NCBI GenBank assembly: GCA_935421135.1
Contig: OW285188.1
Span: 4,082,733 to 4,146,732 of the forward strand
Direction: 5' to 3'
Source: Bugulina stolonifera
Lineage: Eukaryota > Bryozoa > Gymnolaemata > Cheilostomatida > Bugulidae
Length of the DNA stretch: 64,000 nt
Below the pieces are notes generated by a model that was given only the letters and a program-made list of their open reading frames with translations, was not told the DNA's origin and made no database searches. Below are positions 12,001 to 42,971 of the stretch, in pieces (position 1 is the stretch's first letter; the number at the start of each line of letters is the position of its first letter). A program made the translations under genes and the position numbers.

Positions 12001-12968
12001 TATGTACATGATATTGTAGCAGCATAGGTGTACCTACTTACCTGTGAATTGGTATATGCATCCCAGACTATCACTGTACCGTCCTACAAGATATAGTATA
12101 ACATTGTTATGACATTAAGATTAGGCTATACCGTCTGATATAGTTTGATATCACATAGTACAATGTATACAATTCATATTAAATAATTGTAAGATAGCCC
12201 AGTTTCCTAATATTGTACTATTCATCACATGACTTGTTATTACATATGGGTCTGTCCATAATCGCCGTTGCAACATTTAGAGAACATAATATCTGCATAT
12301 AGCAACTTATTTAAGATTGTCCAAACTTATTGAACAAAATAGGCTGATAGAGCATAAAATTCTCTACAAAATGATATGATATGTTAAATGCCCATGTGGG
12401 ATAATCGGCTTGCTGACACTGTCCTAAAATGTGTCACCATTGCCATGTCAGAGAAATAGAATTCTGAAACATGTTCTACTGTTATTGAAAATCCTGTGAT
12501 TTGTGTTGTTTCTCATTTTTTCTGCTTCAATATGATGTTGAGAACATATAACACAATTTTGCTACTCTACTACTAATCTGAAAGCATGCTAAATCAATGC
12601 ACTAACAGATTGTGTGAACCAAGCAGCATCTACTTACCTGTGAAGAGCTAACAATATGTCTTTTATCTGAGCACCAATCCATACATAGTATTTTACCAGC
12701 ATGACCCTTAAGGACCCTTCTGGCTTTAGCATTATAACTTACTATTGCAGCCACTGAACTCGTTACGTCACTCACTGCAAAACACAACAACACAAGGTCA
12801 ACACCAAACATGGTGACTACAGCTGACTAATAAGAATGCATTATTTCAACCTATACCATTTATTTACTTACAACTTTTATCTGAAACCTTTGACCTCTCA
12901 TTCAGAAGTTTAGTTTTCAACAACTCGGCCTCTTTCTGAAGTTTTTCGACTGTTTCAGTATCATCCAT
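9055..12968 (-). CDS. GNB5: G-protein subunit beta 5
   Basis: Complete gene, 347 aa. Coding exons from the start: 12968-12872, 12774-12638, 12083-12042, 11932-11856, 11489-11360, 11152-11009, 10293-10056, 9824-9658, 9066-9055 (V-W-A-stop). All phases agree. The N-terminal helix is followed by a seven-bladed WD40 propeller; visible markers are [72 protein letters not shown] and [25 protein letters not shown] and ESDIN followed by [14 protein letters not shown] match beta5 rather than beta1-4. Beta5 pairs with the GGL domain of R7-type RGS proteins (and with G-gamma) and acts at the membrane in G-protein signal shut-off. The first ATG follows stops and precedes an acidic, lysine-rich helix as in the family. 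The short last exon (acceptor tattgtag) is inferred from the conserved VWA ending and a consensus donor AAG|GTAAAG at 9657. Confidence 0.95.
10343..10470 (+). mobile_element. tRNA-derived SINE, copy 1
   Basis: The segment starting cactgtgctaggcgatt, followed by a pol III B-box-like GGGTTTAAACCCC around 10379-10391 and a tail ending near ttgctaaaaatac, matches copies at 25441-25566 and (reverse) 24225-24380. The layout of A box, B box and unrelated body is that of a tRNA-derived SINE. It lies in a GNB5 intron. The exact ends were not defined. Confidence 0.6.
11511..11609. repeat. 33-bp tandem repeat, 3 copies
   Basis: Three nearly identical 33-bp units (gtacaaataatgtaccatg followed by tgttactgatacag) in a GNB5 intron, beginning about 20 bp upstream (in gene direction) of the acceptor of exon 11489-11360. 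Because 33 is a multiple of three, the array gives spurious open frames on the minus strand; they are not coding. Confidence 0.85.
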
Positions 12969-14089
12969 GCTATTAATTCGGCGACTTTTTCACCTGTAGT
13001 AGTGATACATTGCTATTAGTGTGCCTAGAAGGGCCTATAGAAACAATACAGTACAGGGACTGTACAGTACAGCTTCTCAGTGCTCCATTGAGATATTTAT
13101 ACTACTTGTTTGTTTATAGTCTCCGTTAATTGGCTGCCATCACCATCAGATTGTGTTGCAACATGCTGATGTTCAACTACTGTATTTGCTACACAAGATT
13201 TGTAGATTTTATAGTGTTGTGCAGAGAAAAATGTACATCTCCATTGCATACTGAATGGTGAATGCCATTTGTGAAAGTTTTTGTTGCAATGCTATCTTCC
13301 ACATAAAGTAGGCAACACCGGAAAAAAAAATAGAAATATCCTCTACAGGTTGATTAGCGCATAAAAAGCTCTATGTCTGATGAACATCATGTCTATGCCA
13401 TCCCATAGAAGTTAGATGTATATTTCATCAACACTTCAATAACATGCCAATGATTACAAAGAAACTTCAGCTAAACAAAAAATGAATTCAATTGGAATTT
13501 AGTCGATAGCTGGGTGAAAGGTTGGTTTTGGTGAAATGTAAAACTTTTGTTAATCACTATACAGAATTGCGACTTGGAAGCCACAATTAAGATTTGGCCA
13601 TCACAGCTTGGGTCCCAACAAAAAGGTTTGCAGACATATCTGTATTGCTACTAACTTTTTAACCTCCTTCCAATCTTTCAGCATAGAACTCCCTAATGAT
13701 GAAAGGCTAATGTCAAAGTCGACTACAATGCGAATAAAGATTCACAGATCTGTTTGCCGATTTATTATTTCTATCAGTATCGAGGTGTTAGGTATTCAGT
13801 CAAGGAAATAAATATTGCAAATCTTAGAGGAAATGAGTCTTGAAAATGGTTTGTGACCTAAAAAAAGGCAGGTTTACCTTACATAGCGAAGTTTTTCCAT
13901 AATCACAGCCACAATGGACTTATATACAGTTTATTGTTCATTGTCACACTAGACGACCTAGAGAGTGGAGGGGCATGCCTCAAATGAGACAGTAGGCAAG
14001 TTGAGTTGGGACAGTATCCCATTTATTAGTTCAGGATTTATTAAACTTTGTGCTGTACATGTTAGTGCAACCTGTTATTTGGGAACTGC

Positions 14090-14460
14090 TTACAGTATCA
14101 GCAGGGTTGTCCTCTCTTCAAATCTCGAACTGTTCTCAGTAGAAAGCTGTTATGGTACTGGTTGTAATTGGCTATGATCGATCTTGGTAGGCCTCTGGTC
14201 TGTTGTCTCGTCTGCATCCGACCGCTGTTGCAATGTTGCTGAACAAGTTCACCATATGAGGCGCTCATTGCTTGGTGCAAGTCTTCATGTGACAGGATAT
14301 TTACCAGCAGGTATACCGTTTGGTTCTTGTGTCTCACTTGTAGTGATAGAAGCCCGAGCTTTTGTTTTACATCGTCCATCTGCTGTCTGCCCTTCACATT
14401 CGTAATAAATCTTGCGGCCAGGTCTTGGAGATTTTCCAGTGCTTCAATGTTTTTTTTGCA
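14090..14460 (-). pseudogene. LINE reverse-transcriptase C-terminal fragment
   Basis: The minus-strand frame reads IEALENLQDLAARFITN, later LGLLSLQVRHKN, TRGLPRS, and ends NSFLLRTVRDLKRGQPC. This is the ending of CR1/Jockey-like non-LTR retrotransposon reverse transcriptases, which typically show a LE-VQ-RAARF motif, a short linker, and a YK-SF-PRT-RDWN ending. Here the conserved tryptophan of RDWN is replaced (RDLK) and a stop follows soon after, so it is a decayed, 5'-truncated copy. Family assignment is by pattern only. Confidence 0.6.
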
Positions 14461-15028
14461 GTTTATATTTATGCAACATAGTTATTAATTAACAGTTGGT
14501 TCTTTGCAATAGGCCTACCAACAATTTTTAGTCGGACTACTTGCACATATCACCTGATAGTTTACCAGATAAACTATCCGAGTATTTACGAGTAGGCAGG
14601 CCTAGAAGTCAACAAAGCTCTCTCTTTCTACAGTCACGTCAGGTGAGCCTACTAACAAGCCAATTTCTTGGTAAACGTAAGATCACATGCCACAGAAAAA
14701 AACCTCATCCCTTAATGAATAGGCCTAATACTTGAGCCAACTTTTATTTTCCTTTTGAAAAACTGCAACAAGACACTGCATAAAGCAGCTTAAGTAAAAT
14801 TTCATTTGGCATAGGCTAATAATTGTAAGGCAAATGAGATCACTGTCATTAACAAAGTAGACATAAATATCATACAACAGAAAACATCTACAATTATTTT
14901 AATAATTACATTTATATCAATAATTATTATTAATTAATTTCATTTTTGAGAAAAAACTTTGACTATAGAATAGTGATAGTCACTATGACTACTATACTTA
15001 ATAGTAATACTAAGTTTAAAACTTTAAC

Positions 15029-15452
15029 CAGGGCTCTCAAGTTCTCGGATTTTCCCCGAGCAGTTCGGATATTGAGTGCTTGCTCGGAGTGCTCGGGAGG
15101 TTTTTCATTATTGATAATCTGCTCGAATTTTGGGAGATTTTCTCACATTAGCTATATTTTGTATTGAAATGCTTTAAAATCTCCAAATTAATCTTCAGTT
15201 TATCTCATAGCTTGTGAGTTGCTTAGAAAAAAGCTACTAATTCTATTACTTTTCAAGAGCAAGGACTGAATTACATGTATGTACTGGGATTATTAGGCTG
15301 TGGGAAATTACTTAGGCTAACTCTGTAGAGCAATAGATAGATATGTAAATGTAGGTGACCAATTGTTGGTAGAGTAATACTGCTACACTGCTTACACTGC
15401 AGTACATTGTACATTTGCTCGAACTTTTTGACTAAGCAACTTGAGAGCTCTG
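15029..15452 (+). mobile_element. hAT-like MITE, 424 bp
   Basis: The left end CAGGGCTCTCAAGTT and the right end AACTTGAGAGCTCTG are 15-bp inverted repeats with one mismatch. A 7-bp direct repeat CTTTAAC flanks both sides (15022-15028, 15453-15459), close to the 8-bp duplication of hAT elements. There is no coding capacity. It is inserted in the intergenic region upstream of the basigin-like gene. Confidence 0.75.
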
Positions 15453-16097
15453 CTTTAACTCCAAACTAAAATAAAAATTAAATTAAACAAAACTTAACTA
15501 CAACAAAACCATAAACATTAACAACATAATATTCATCGCATAGGCAGCAGAAACACATACAGTTAAATAAAAATTGGATAAAACTGAGTTGGGTGAGTTG
15601 CTAAGCCATACACTTAATCAAATAATCATTGAACTAGAAATAAATGAATGCAATATACATGTGCAAGTACATTCATAATAATATCTTGGGATTTTATGGC
15701 ATTGTAGGTTATACCGGAAACAGCTGACGTTTATAGAAAATTAAAACGGATACATTTCGTCGTATTTAGTTTCCAACCTAATAATTTCATTTTTTCATGT
15801 TATAAGAATTTATTCAAACTTGCTAATTTAAATTAATCTGCTAAGAATAAGTCAAAATAAATACCTAAATACATATTTCTATAGTTGTGCTACATTGCAA
15901 AATAAGAGAGATGAGAACATACATCGTCAGAAGGTTTGTCTCTGACTTCACTATTTTTGTTATTATAATTATACACACGCAATGCTATTGGCAAGTGCCC
16001 GAGATGATTTTATACTTATGTTGGTGCAGTAACCAGTACATCCAGTACATGCCAGTTTTTAGTTAGCGAATTTGTTCACCAGCCTATTGAAATTAAA

Positions 16098-19000
16098 ATG
16101 AAGATTTGCAGTTTTATGTTGGTTGTTTTTTCAGTGTTTACAGGGTCAGGTGAGTTAATAAATTTTTAGTCAAATGTAATAAATAAAAATATAAAGTGTT
16201 TTTTATTATATTTTAATTTTATTATAATTATTATTAAATAATTATAGTTATTATTTTTATAATTATTATTAATTATGTTAATATTATTATATATAATGAA
16301 ATAAAAAGGGTTAAATAGTTATAGACTTAGACTAAATCAGCATATGACAAAGTTAAACTTTATACAACTGAAACTTCTATTTTGCATAGATAAAGTGAGA
16401 GGAATAATTATAATATACCAGGTGGTTATAGTAGTAGTGCTAGTCTTTATTTATAGATAGTGCTTAGAAGATTTTATCTTATTTATCTTTTCTTATCCAA
16501 CACTTTATGCTTTATGTGAACAATTAGGCCTACTATATTATATAACCTATAGGCCTACACTATGTAGGCTTGCAGGTTTACTTATGATTGGTATATTAAT
16601 ATGAATAATTTTCCTTTGGCGAATGTTATGTAGGCCTAATCAATAACATAGGCCTACCTCAATAAATAACAAACATAATTATGAATTCCTACACAGAATT
16701 ATAGATTGTGTGAATGGAGCCGTCAGCTTTTCTAGATCTTCATGAGGTTTTTACGCAGTAGCTAAATGCCTGTGCAGTCAGCAACTCATCCTCATAATTT
16801 TGTGAAAATGTAGATTAATCTTGTCGTATTATATTTAACCGAGGCTATGGGATTTATTACTCAATATAAATTGAAAACACCTCAATCTAGTTTCAATAGT
16901 AACTATTCAACTTATTGGTGACACATTGTAGAACAATCTATAGTCAAGTCAAATGGCGACGACTTGCACTTGTCTTGTGAGGTCAACAAAGACAATATAA
17001 AATGGCTACTGGATGGGTCAACAGCACCAGGGAAGTCCAGCTCCAACGGAGAAGGAACCAAGATTAACTCCACTCTGGTCAATACTGATCTTACGACCAG
17101 TGACACTGGAGTTTATGAATGTGTGGCTATCAATGCTAATGTTACCATCAAGTCTTTCACTGTTACAATAATCTCAAGTGAGTTAGCCCTGTAACCTATT
17201 TATTCATAACTAGGGGCAGGTGACAGCCAATCTCATTGTTAGTCTAGTTCCAACATTGATTTTTGTTGAATTTTCCAAAACTAATTATAAGTACATAGGA
17301 AACACAACTTCATTTATCCACATCTGCAGTTAATAAATTATAACTTTTATTTGAATAATCTACACGTAAATAGGAGACTGAGCCAACACATCGACTGTGT
17401 GTGGTTAAGCTACAGTATTGATTGAAATATGTTCATCAATTCAATAAAGTGTCAGCTCTTGCTGTATTATCATATTCTTACTTAATGTCACTCTGCAATT
17501 TCTTACTGTAATGTCACACTGTAGCCAAAGAGCGTAAAAGGAAAGAGGTTTCACTTCGGCCAAAAAATGTCTCCCTCCCGCCTCCAAACGCGGAACGGAT
17601 TGAGTAAGGAGTTATGCTGCCTTGTGTGCAAATCCGCTATGATGATTGGCGTTCCGCGGACCAATAAGAAGCGCTTCCATACAATGGGCTCGTATAAACT
17701 CTCTACTTCCACTAATGAGATATCAATACAGGATCCTAAATATAACAATCATTAAGCTTTGATTACAGTCGAGCAGCTATCTGAAATATCAGTGGGCAAA
17801 TGGCAGGAAAGCTGATCGCGGAACGCCGGTACCGCCAAATTGGGCGTATTTTGTGAGACAGGGTATTATCATTGAGTGATCCCTCTTTCCTTTTACGCTC
17901 TTTACTGTAACATCCTACTGTAGCGTCACACTGTAACGTCAGACTGTAATGTGGTATTTCAATGTGTAGTTGAGGGAGAGAACAGCTCTCTACCTGCTGA
18001 AGGTAACACGACTCAGTTGAGCTGTACAGTAGAGAGTGGTGACTATAGTGTCGTATCTCTAAAGTGGAAAAGACACTCCAGCTTAGTCAATGAGAGCTCA
18101 GATAGACTTAGTGTGTCTTCTACATCCAACTCTTCTACCACCCTCTCTATAGATAAACCAGGTAGGTTCTCATACTAACTTTCTTTATGTCGAATACTAT
18201 GTAGCAGGTTTACATAAACTGTTAGTGTTATCTCGTGAATAAAGTCCTAGTTTTTCGCTGCATTTATTTACAGGCCAACTTGCATTGTGGATATCTAGTG
18301 TCAGTTTGCTTACATTTAGTATGCACAGTGGACCATTAGTGTTAATATTTCACAGACATTCCACTCTCTATGAGGACAGTGTTTGATTATGACTTGTTAT
18401 ATCTGGTCATGTCACTCAATGAAATAGATGTACATGTATATGCTACATCACTAGTGCAATAGTAGTGCACAGCTACTATCACTAAGTGTAACTGGTATTG
18501 GGCTGGAGTATGGAGTAGGCTACTTCAGGATGGGTGTAGTGGGTATAAAGTACTCTAATCTGCCAGCAGTGATGTCTAACATTTAATCATATTGCAGGTA
18601 AATCTGATGCAGGTATATACACATGTGTAGTCACAGTAGACATCAATGGAGAAGAGAGAGTATTTGAAAGGTCTTTCAGTTTACAGAGTAAGTTGTTTAG
18701 TTTACCTTCATACAAAACTTTGTTATACATACATGTGGTACATGCTAATGTATGTAAGGCTCGAACAGTGCTTGCTTGTTTGTAATATTAACCTTAAGTC
18801 CTGTGGTACTAATAGTGAAATTACTGTGTGTCTCGTTAACAGCCCCTGCAGCTGTTGAGCCCATTGAGAAACCGAGGAGCAAAGTGGAGGGCGAAGATGC
18901 TAAGATAGAGTGTAAAGTTTCTGGATTTCCTACTCCTGATATTGTCTGGTACCGCCAGCTTGAAGGTTCAGATGGTACGTATTGTTCATCGTTATTAGCT

Positions 19001-22000
19001 GTGGTATACGCTGTGCAGTTTGACGATTGAACCATAGATACTGCCCTCAACTAAATATTTTAATTAAAATTATAATAATGGGGAGCTTAAAATTTTACAA
19101 ACTATTGTTGTGTAGCCTACTTATTTATTATGTGTTGAATTACCCTATAATATAGTTAATACGCTATATTTAGAAACCTGTGGTTATTACATATTACATA
19201 TAGAGCAGTCTGACCAATAGGAAATGAATACATCCTCTAGAAAGTGAGGCTTTTGATGTCTGCAAAGTAAATAATATGCAAATTTATTCAAAATTTTGTT
19301 GCCAATTTAAAAAAAATAATACAGTAAGGTAATACATTAAAGTAATACAAAGTGTACGATACTGCATATCGTTTATTCACTGAACTGGTATCTGCTCTAC
19401 ATCAGGGATATTGATTAACTGCCATCCCAACTACTTCTCTGATATCATCACAACGTTGCTAACCTATCAACATGCATGTATCAGTCTAAATTACTCCCTT
19501 TATCTTCCTGATATTGTGTGTTATTAGTAGAATCACTATTCCACTGTCATACATGCATGTGCAGGGTTATGGGCCTATATTGCGTGCATGGCCTAGTAAA
19601 ATCTATGTTGTATGAAAGTGAGGCTGACTTGACGCACATCTCTGGCTGGTTCGATTTGTCACCTTTTGATGGTTTGTTATCAATGGAAGAACTACCTGGG
19701 ATTCATATCACTAGAATTATTTTCAAGTTGAATCCTTTCATCTTCTCCTTGTGTACTCTAAAGATGCCTATCTTATTGTGTCTCCTATATTCATACACAT
19801 TCAGTTTGTGCAATGTTTTCTTCAGAGCTATTTCTGACTTTGCCTGTTTTGTTTAAACTGCCAACCAATCCTAACATAAATATTACTTGCTTGGAATGAT
19901 ACTAAGAATGGAAAATATTGCTATGGTGGCAGCTACAAAATATTTTTTGTATAAATTGGAGTTATTGGATTTGTGTATGATGTATAAACACTGGTATGCT
20001 TACAGATGTGAGGGTAGGATTTGTTAAATGGACTTTGTATTGTTCGTATCCGAGATTGTAGACTGTAGATTCTATCACAGTGTTGTCTTTAGAAACCTTC
20101 TCTGTGACAGTTCGAGTTTCGGCTATCTACTCATTTGATTTACAGTCTAAGATGCAAAATATAAAGTAATACAATACAAGTTACTTTTGCACAAACTTTT
20201 ATAGTATTATTTGCTATATTTTAGTGTAACATGAATTTTATAATAGATGGGTGACTGTTACGTGGTGAGGTATGTGGTGACTAGTATGTGGTGACTGGTA
20301 TGTGGTGATGTGGTGACTGTTATGTGGTGAGGTATGTTGTATTATTTGGAGGTTTGTGGTAAAGGTTGAAGTTCAGCAACACCAGGTAGACCAGGCTCTG
20401 TGGGTAATTAGGTGTGTGTGGTCTGGCAGCATTGCATACCAGCCCTACTATACACACACACTATGTGTCACCCTACTCTACTGCCAACTACGCATTTACT
20501 CCTATTAATTTCTCCTGCAGATGTGAAGAGAATTGAATATGACCAGCGAGTAAACACTACCGCTAGCAAGGACAATGTACCCAATGCTATCCTAGTCATT
20601 AGGAAGTTGAAGATAAAGACGGACAGGGGAGATTACACATGTGTAGCTAATAACTCTCTCGGAGCTGCCAACAGTACCATTACCCTCAAGGTCAAAGGTC
20701 AGTCTAACCAGAAGCTGCTAGAATAATAATGTATAGTTTGTCATGGTTTAGCTAAAGTGTAATTACATACATCTAGATCTAGCTGAAACTTCAGTCAGGT
20801 GTAATAATTGAACACCCCTAGCCTGTGGTCTCAGTGAAAGGAGAGCAGAGAGTTTGGGTCAACTGGCTAATTATTATAATAACCCTGCTGAATATGGTCT
20901 CATAGACTAAGTCACAACCTACTAACACTCCATTACTAGCCTGTAATAAATAACGCATAGGCCTACCTGTTTATGTTACACTACAACACAGAGGGTATAT
21001 ACAAGTACATATTATACATATACACTAGAATGCTGATGTAATAGTATAATATATTATATAATACAATGGCAGCATCACATGAGAGGTTTATTCAACTCTC
21101 TAAAAGGAATGCACTGATCAGCAACCATTGTCTGCCTCAGATTAGGCATGTGGGATACATTAAACTGTGTCATCAACTTAATAATAACATTATGTAAGTG
21201 GATACTATGTGGTGTGTATAGGTCTACTTCTAAAGGCCATAGGTCATATGCCTGCTGAGTACATCACTCCATATGCTACTCCATTAACTCACCTCTAGGG
21301 CTCCTTGTACCAGTATAATACTGAACCCTACATGATATGTTTCTCTTGTTGTTGTAGATAAATTGGCAGCTGTGTGGCCATTCCTGGGTATATGTGCTGA
21401 GGTGGCCATCTTGTGTAGCATTATATTTATTTTTGAGAAAAGAAGGAACCGAAAGATGGAGGAAGAAGAGGAGGTAGATGCTGTAAAACAGGATGTGTAA
21501 GTATCAGTACTAGTAGCAGTACTAGTATAAGGTGATAGTATCAGTACTAGTATATTATGGTGATGGTATCAGTGTACTAGTACTTGGTCATCGTATCAGT
21601 ACTAGTAGTTAACGGTAGTATCAGCACTGGTATACGGTGATAGTATCAGTACAAATAGTAATTGGTGATATGTAATACACAGTGTCAGGAATTAACAGTT
21701 ATTAAATATGTAATAATAAACGTCGATATGTTGAAGTTTGGGGTAAGAGTGAACAACTTACAAAATGAAGAGAAGACAACTTTCATTTAGCGAGGATTTC
21801 CTACATTATACTAGTAGGATAATATATGAATTCTCTTGTTACTTATTTAGTGTAGCCTACATGAATGGGTTTAGGCTTCAGTTGATCATCTATGACACTC
21901 AGGTGTCAAGGTCACCATAGATATGCTATACAGATACTTGATATTGTAGGCTGAATCAGGCAAATGGTACCGAGGAGAGTGAGCTTCGACAGAGGAACAA

Positions 22001-22019
22001 CAATGCTGTGAGAGCCTAG
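16098..22019 (+). CDS. Basigin/neuroplastin-like Ig-domain receptor
   Basis: Complete gene, 365 aa. Coding exons: 16098-16149, 16932-17177, 17970-18161, 18598-18687, 18843-18974, 20521-20697, 21358-21496, 21950-22019; all phases agree (1,1,1,1,1,1,2), the phase-1 pattern usual for Ig exons. Residues 1-17 form a signal peptide. Ig domain 1 is exon 2 (C33, W42, DTGVYEC with C81); Ig 2 is exons 3-4 (LSC, LKWKR, AGIYTC); Ig 3 is exons 5-6 (IECKVSG, DIVWY, GDYTCVANN). Several N-glycosylation sequons occur. The membrane segment (about 299-321) begins AAVWPFLGICAEV and ends FIFEKRR, matching the basigin/neuroplastin/embigin membrane segment including the buried proline and glutamate (E311). In vertebrates that segment binds monocarboxylate transporters and plasma-membrane Ca2+ ATPases as an obligate chaperone subunit. 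The tail is acidic then ends near LRQRNNN, like the basigin VRQRN end. The orthologue cannot be split between basigin and neuroplastin from sequence alone. Confidence 0.9.
17527..17903 (-). mobile_element. 377-bp element with 22-bp perfect inverted repeats
   Basis: Complete copy. The left end (17527-17548) starts AAAGAGCGTAAAAGG and the right end (17882-17903) is its perfect 22-bp complement. The interior matches the copies at 800-1143 and 59071-59445 in reverse orientation. It is inserted in an intron of the basigin-like gene inside a short tandem motif resembling actgtaatgtcac on both sides, which hides the target-site duplication. A spurious 62-codon frame runs through it. The superfamily is not recognised. 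Confidence 0.75.
18975..20520 (+). other. Basigin-like gene intron 5
   Basis: A 1.5-kb intron between the two exons of Ig domain 3. It holds a 113-codon open frame (19518-19856) with no recognisable domain, and an irregular repeat of a tgtggtgact motif at 20255-20340. Nothing else was identified. Confidence 0.4.
21495..21665. repeat. Irregular tandem motif (agtatcagtactagta)
   Basis: Five to six imperfect copies of roughly 25-30 bp, each carrying a form of agtatcagtactagta and ggtgatagt, begin right at the donor of basigin-like exon 7. Confidence 0.6.
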
Positions 22020-23030
22020 ACAGCCATTTTGTTTGTACAATGAGAGCAATGAGTTCAAGGCTTGTATGAACAAAGTTTACTAGAACTGCCGAGTTACACA
22101 CCATGAACCGAGCCATACGACAAAACCATACAATTATTTTACAGCTTACATTTTAACTTAGAAGAAAATTTTAAATCAATATTTGAATGTTATATGGGCA
22201 ACAACCCCACCACATCAAGCAGTCACACACTACCTACCATTTACTACACAGTGTTGTTGTCCATGTTGTACAATAAGGTAGGCTAGGTCACTGCTAAATA
22301 CCTATTTCTAGTAGCTGTTAATAATATTCTGCAATCACATATTTTATATGCACCTAACAATCTCACTATTGTTACCATTTGCACTAGGTCAAAACTTCAC
22401 CTGCCTTATTTATATATTTTACTGTGATGTTTTTATTATTATTAGTATATTTGTAGTGGATTTATAATAGTTTAAATGTAGAATAAAAGACTGGATTCTA
22501 TTTTTTCAAAAAGGAATATTTTTGGTAGAATATAGTACCTCCAGGTAAGATGGTCTACCAGTTACACCAGAGAGACAGTTCCATTCTGTAATCATGTTGT
22601 ATATATTGTTATATCCTGAGTTATACTTGTATTATAGTATTGACTATATTTTGGAATGAAAAAAATATTTTGTACAACACCGTGCATAATAAATAAATAC
22701 AATCCATATGCTGTCTTATTCCAGATTGTCACAAAATACTTATTTTACAAGTAGAATCAGCTATATAAATATATCAACTCATTTACCAGATTAGTAAACA
22801 TTAGAAATATCTGGTATAGAAAACGTGATAAGTCTCATATAAAATGCACAAAATGGAATACTTGAAAGTAAGTTATAATAATAATAATAATAATAATGTA
22901 CAGTATGATTACAATGAAACACAACTAACATGAAAATGACATTGCCTGTAGTGTGAAATAGCGTACCAGTACACCAAGGCTGAATGAGGTGGCCCACAGG
23001 TATTGTGTAGGACTAAATAAAGAGACAGGA
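22020..23030. other. Convergent 3' region, basigin-like / RAD54L2-like
   Basis: One kilobase holding both 3' UTRs. A plus-strand AATAAA at 22482-22487 is a plausible polyadenylation signal for the basigin-like gene, 463 bases after its stop. A short TAA microsatellite lies at 22873-22897. No clear signal for the minus-strand gene was found. Confidence 0.5.
22482..22487 (+). terminator. Candidate poly(A) signal, basigin-like gene
   Basis: AATAAA hexamer in the 3' flank of the gene, in an AT-rich context. Other weaker or more distal candidates exist, so this is tentative. Confidence 0.35.

Positions 23031-42971
<19,941 letters not shown>

Larger units (their letters stand above)
12969..16097. 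other. Divergent intergenic region, GNB5 / basigin-like
   Basis: About 3.1 kb between the start codons of two oppositely transcribed genes, so it holds both 5' UTRs and promoters. No TATA or other element can be assigned with confidence. It contains a LINE fragment (14090-14460) and a hAT-like MITE (15029-15452); the rest is AT-rich without recognisable content. Confidence 0.6.

Noticed and set aside
19518..19856. 113-codon frame in the basigin-like intron as a gene
   Set aside because: No recognisable domain, no splice logic, inside an intron; kept only as an unexplained frame.
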